Below, piece by piece: positions 13,023 through 14,027 of a DNA stretch of 14,027 nucleotides. The notes beneath the pieces were generated by a model. It worked only from the letters and a program-made list of their open reading frames with translations, ran no database searches and had not been told where the DNA came from. The first letter of the stretch is position 1, and each line of letters begins with the position of its first letter. Position numbers and translations under genes: made by a program. This DNA comes from Dialister sp. UBA734. Lineage in GTDB: Bacteria > Bacillota > Negativicutes > Veillonellales > Dialisteraceae. The stretch is taken from assembly GCA_002297935.1 (NCBI GenBank), contig DBLC01000141.1, positions 699-14,725 on the forward strand. Direction: 5' to 3'.

Positions 13023-13099
13023 GGCGGCTTAGCTCAGTTGGCTAGAGCAAACGGTTCATACCCGTTGTGTCCGGAGTTCAAATCTCTGAGCCGCCACCA
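13023..13099 (+). tRNA. tRNA-Met (CAU, elongator type)
   Basis: A 77-base cloverleaf with anticodon CAT between AACGG and CCGTT, a matched first acceptor pair (GGCGGCT with AGCCGCC), discriminator A and encoded CCA. It closely resembles the Bacillus elongator Met tRNA. A CAU tRNA modified to read AUA (Ile) is possible but less likely. Confidence 0.9.
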
Positions 13100-13108
13100 A
13101 ACTACGAT

Positions 13109-13140
13109 AAAAAGAGTTCTCGAAAGAGAGCTCTTTTTTC
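13109..13140 (+). terminator. Terminator of the tRNA cluster
   Basis: AGAGTTCTC (13113-13121) pairs with GAGAGCTCT (13126-13134) over a GAAA tetraloop, extended by four A-T pairs and ending in a T-run. Confidence 0.93.
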
Positions 13141-13155
13141 ATGTGCTTTTTATAG

Positions 13156-13265
13156 GTGACTGGTAGACTGGTGACTCGTGACTGGTAGCGGTTAGCTGAT
13201 GACCGCTAACCGTTAACCGTCAACTGCCAACCCCCTAGTCACTAGTCACCAGTCCACCAGTCACT
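13156..13265. repeat. Large inverted heptamer element between tRNAs and tuf
   Basis: The outer arms 13156-13184 and about 13236-13264 match with three differences in 29 bases, and both carry an 8-base unit at the same relative position. The interior is a different heptamer set (TAACCGT type, 13186-13228) with its own stem CGGTTAGC/GCTAACCG (about 13189-13211). Confidence 0.9.
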
Positions 13266-13302
13266 CACATAAATAAAAGAAATAAAATTTATTGAATATT
13301 TC

Positions 13303-13331
13303 TTGTTTCTCCTTACCATTCAATGTATAAT
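13303..13331 (+). promoter_or_regulatory. Promoter of tuf
   Basis: TTGTTT (13303-13308) and TATAAT (13326-13331) are 17 bases apart in an A/T-rich context, so tuf does not depend on the tRNA promoters. A weak AATCT/AGATT hairpin with a T-run follows in the leader. Confidence 0.75.
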
Positions 13332-13387
13332 GAAATAAGCGCAAATCTATTTTTGCAGATTCTTTTTTTAGTAAGGAGAAGACAGAA

Positions 13388-14027
13388 ATGGCAAAAGCTC
13401 ATTATGAAAGAACAAAACCGCATGTTAACATTGGTACCATTGGTCACGTCGATCACGGTAAAACAACCCTGACCGCTGCTATCACCAAGGTATTGTCCGA
13501 AGAAGGCGGTGCAAACTTCCTGGATTATGCTTCTATCGATAAAGCACCAGAAGAAAGAGCACGTGGTATTACTATCAATACCTCCACTGTTGAATATGAA
13601 ACTGCAACTCGTCACTATGCACACGTTGACTGCCCAGGGCACGCCGACTATGTAAAGAACATGATCACCGGTGCAGCACAGATGGATGGCGCTATCCTCG
13701 TAGTATCCGCAGCTGACGGCCCAATGCCGCAGACTCGTGAACATATCCTTCTGGCTAAGCAGGTAGGTGTACCGGCTATCGTTGTATTCCTGAACAAAGC
13801 TGACCAGGTGGATGATCCAGAACTGATTGATCTGGTAGAAATGGAAATCAGAGACCTTCTTTCTGAATATGGTTATCCAGGAGATGAAGTGCCGATTATC
13901 GTTGGCTCCGCTCTTGGCGCTCTCAACGGCAACCCAGAAGATGAACAGAAGATTCGCGATCTGATGAAAGCTGTCGATGAATACATCCCAACCCCAGAAC
14001 GTGATACTGATAAACCATTCCTGATGC
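13388..14027 (+). CDS. tuf: Elongation factor Tu, 5' part (runs off the window)
   Basis: The first 213 residues of EF-Tu, which brings aminoacyl-tRNA to the ribosome with GTP. Visible GTPase motifs are GHVDHGKTT at 19-27 (G1), RGITIN with the G2 Thr, DCPGH (G3), and NKAD (G4) where NKCD is the commoner reading. AAGGAG at 13373-13378 precedes the ATG by 9 bases. The reading frame is open to the end of the window, so the C-terminal half is missing only because of the cut. Codon use is even and biased toward GAA/GGT/ACC as expected for a highly expressed gene. It follows a tRNA cluster, an old arrangement in bacteria. Confidence 0.98.
   Translation, partial: MAKAHYERTKPHVNIGTIGHVDHGKTTLTAAITKVLSEEGGANFLDYASIDKAPEERARGITINTSTVEYETATRHYAHVDCPGHADYVKNMITGAAQMDGAILVVSAADGPMPQTREHILLAKQVGVPAIVVFLNKADQVDDPELIDLVEMEIRDLLSEYGYPGDEVPIIVGSALGALNGNPEDEQKIRDLMKAVDEYIPTPERDTDKPFLM

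Noticed and set aside
152..13265. CRISPR array
   Set aside because: Units are 7 or 9 bases in direct contact with no spacers, and there are no cas genes.

Overview
The window reads as chromosome of a low-to-moderate GC Gram-positive-lineage bacterium. A Negativicutes-type organism (Acidaminococcus-like) is my best guess. It rests on the rapZ-yvcK-whiA trio, T-box leaders, the DUF951 protein, the EF-Tu sequence and the tRNA set; no single marker proves the genus.

Layout. 1-1227: non-coding, with a strongly folded segment at the left edge and several repeat blocks. 1228-3370: a two-gene type II restriction-modification cassette (D12-class adenine methylase, then a PD-ExK endonuclease overlapping it by 11 bases). 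3371-4434: non-coding, with a T-box leader (best specifier reading GUC, Val), a second T-box that has lost its stem I, and several repeats. 4435-5592: a lone branched-chain amino acid-type binding lipoprotein, the likely target of the T-box. 5913-6728: a Cof-type HAD phosphatase. 7126-10310: the compact rapZ-yvcK-whiA operon. 10698-11759: an unidentified secreted protein. 12109-12339: a small DUF951 protein. 12671-13099: five tRNA genes (Thr-UGU, Tyr-GUA, fMet-CAU, Thr-GGU, Met-CAU) with promoters and a terminator. 13388 to the end: the 5' part of tuf.

The most unusual content is between the genes. Nearly every gap is packed with short tandem units of fixed period. One class is heptamers of GTGACTN, GTTAGAA, AGTGCGT or AATGAGG type; the other is a nonamer of AACCTGAGN type. 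They often stand as two inverted arrays that can pair into long hairpins. One such hairpin (5691-5772) has a 36-base-pair stem with a single wobble pair. At 3968-4161 and 6742-7080, and in partial copies at 5591-5675 and 11775-12034, the arrays cap a shared palindromic core. The core is conserved between copies while the heptamer differs, yet the two arms of one copy carry the same heptamer. This resembles the heptameric STRR repeats described in cyanobacteria, but in an unrelated lineage and joined to MITE-like cores. No transposase is present, so any movement would need functions encoded elsewhere.

The repeats touch gene function. They hold the stop codons of two genes and of one possible small ORF, overlap a promoter -35 box, lie within 5' leaders, separate a tRNA cluster from tuf, and appear to have replaced part of a T-box leader.
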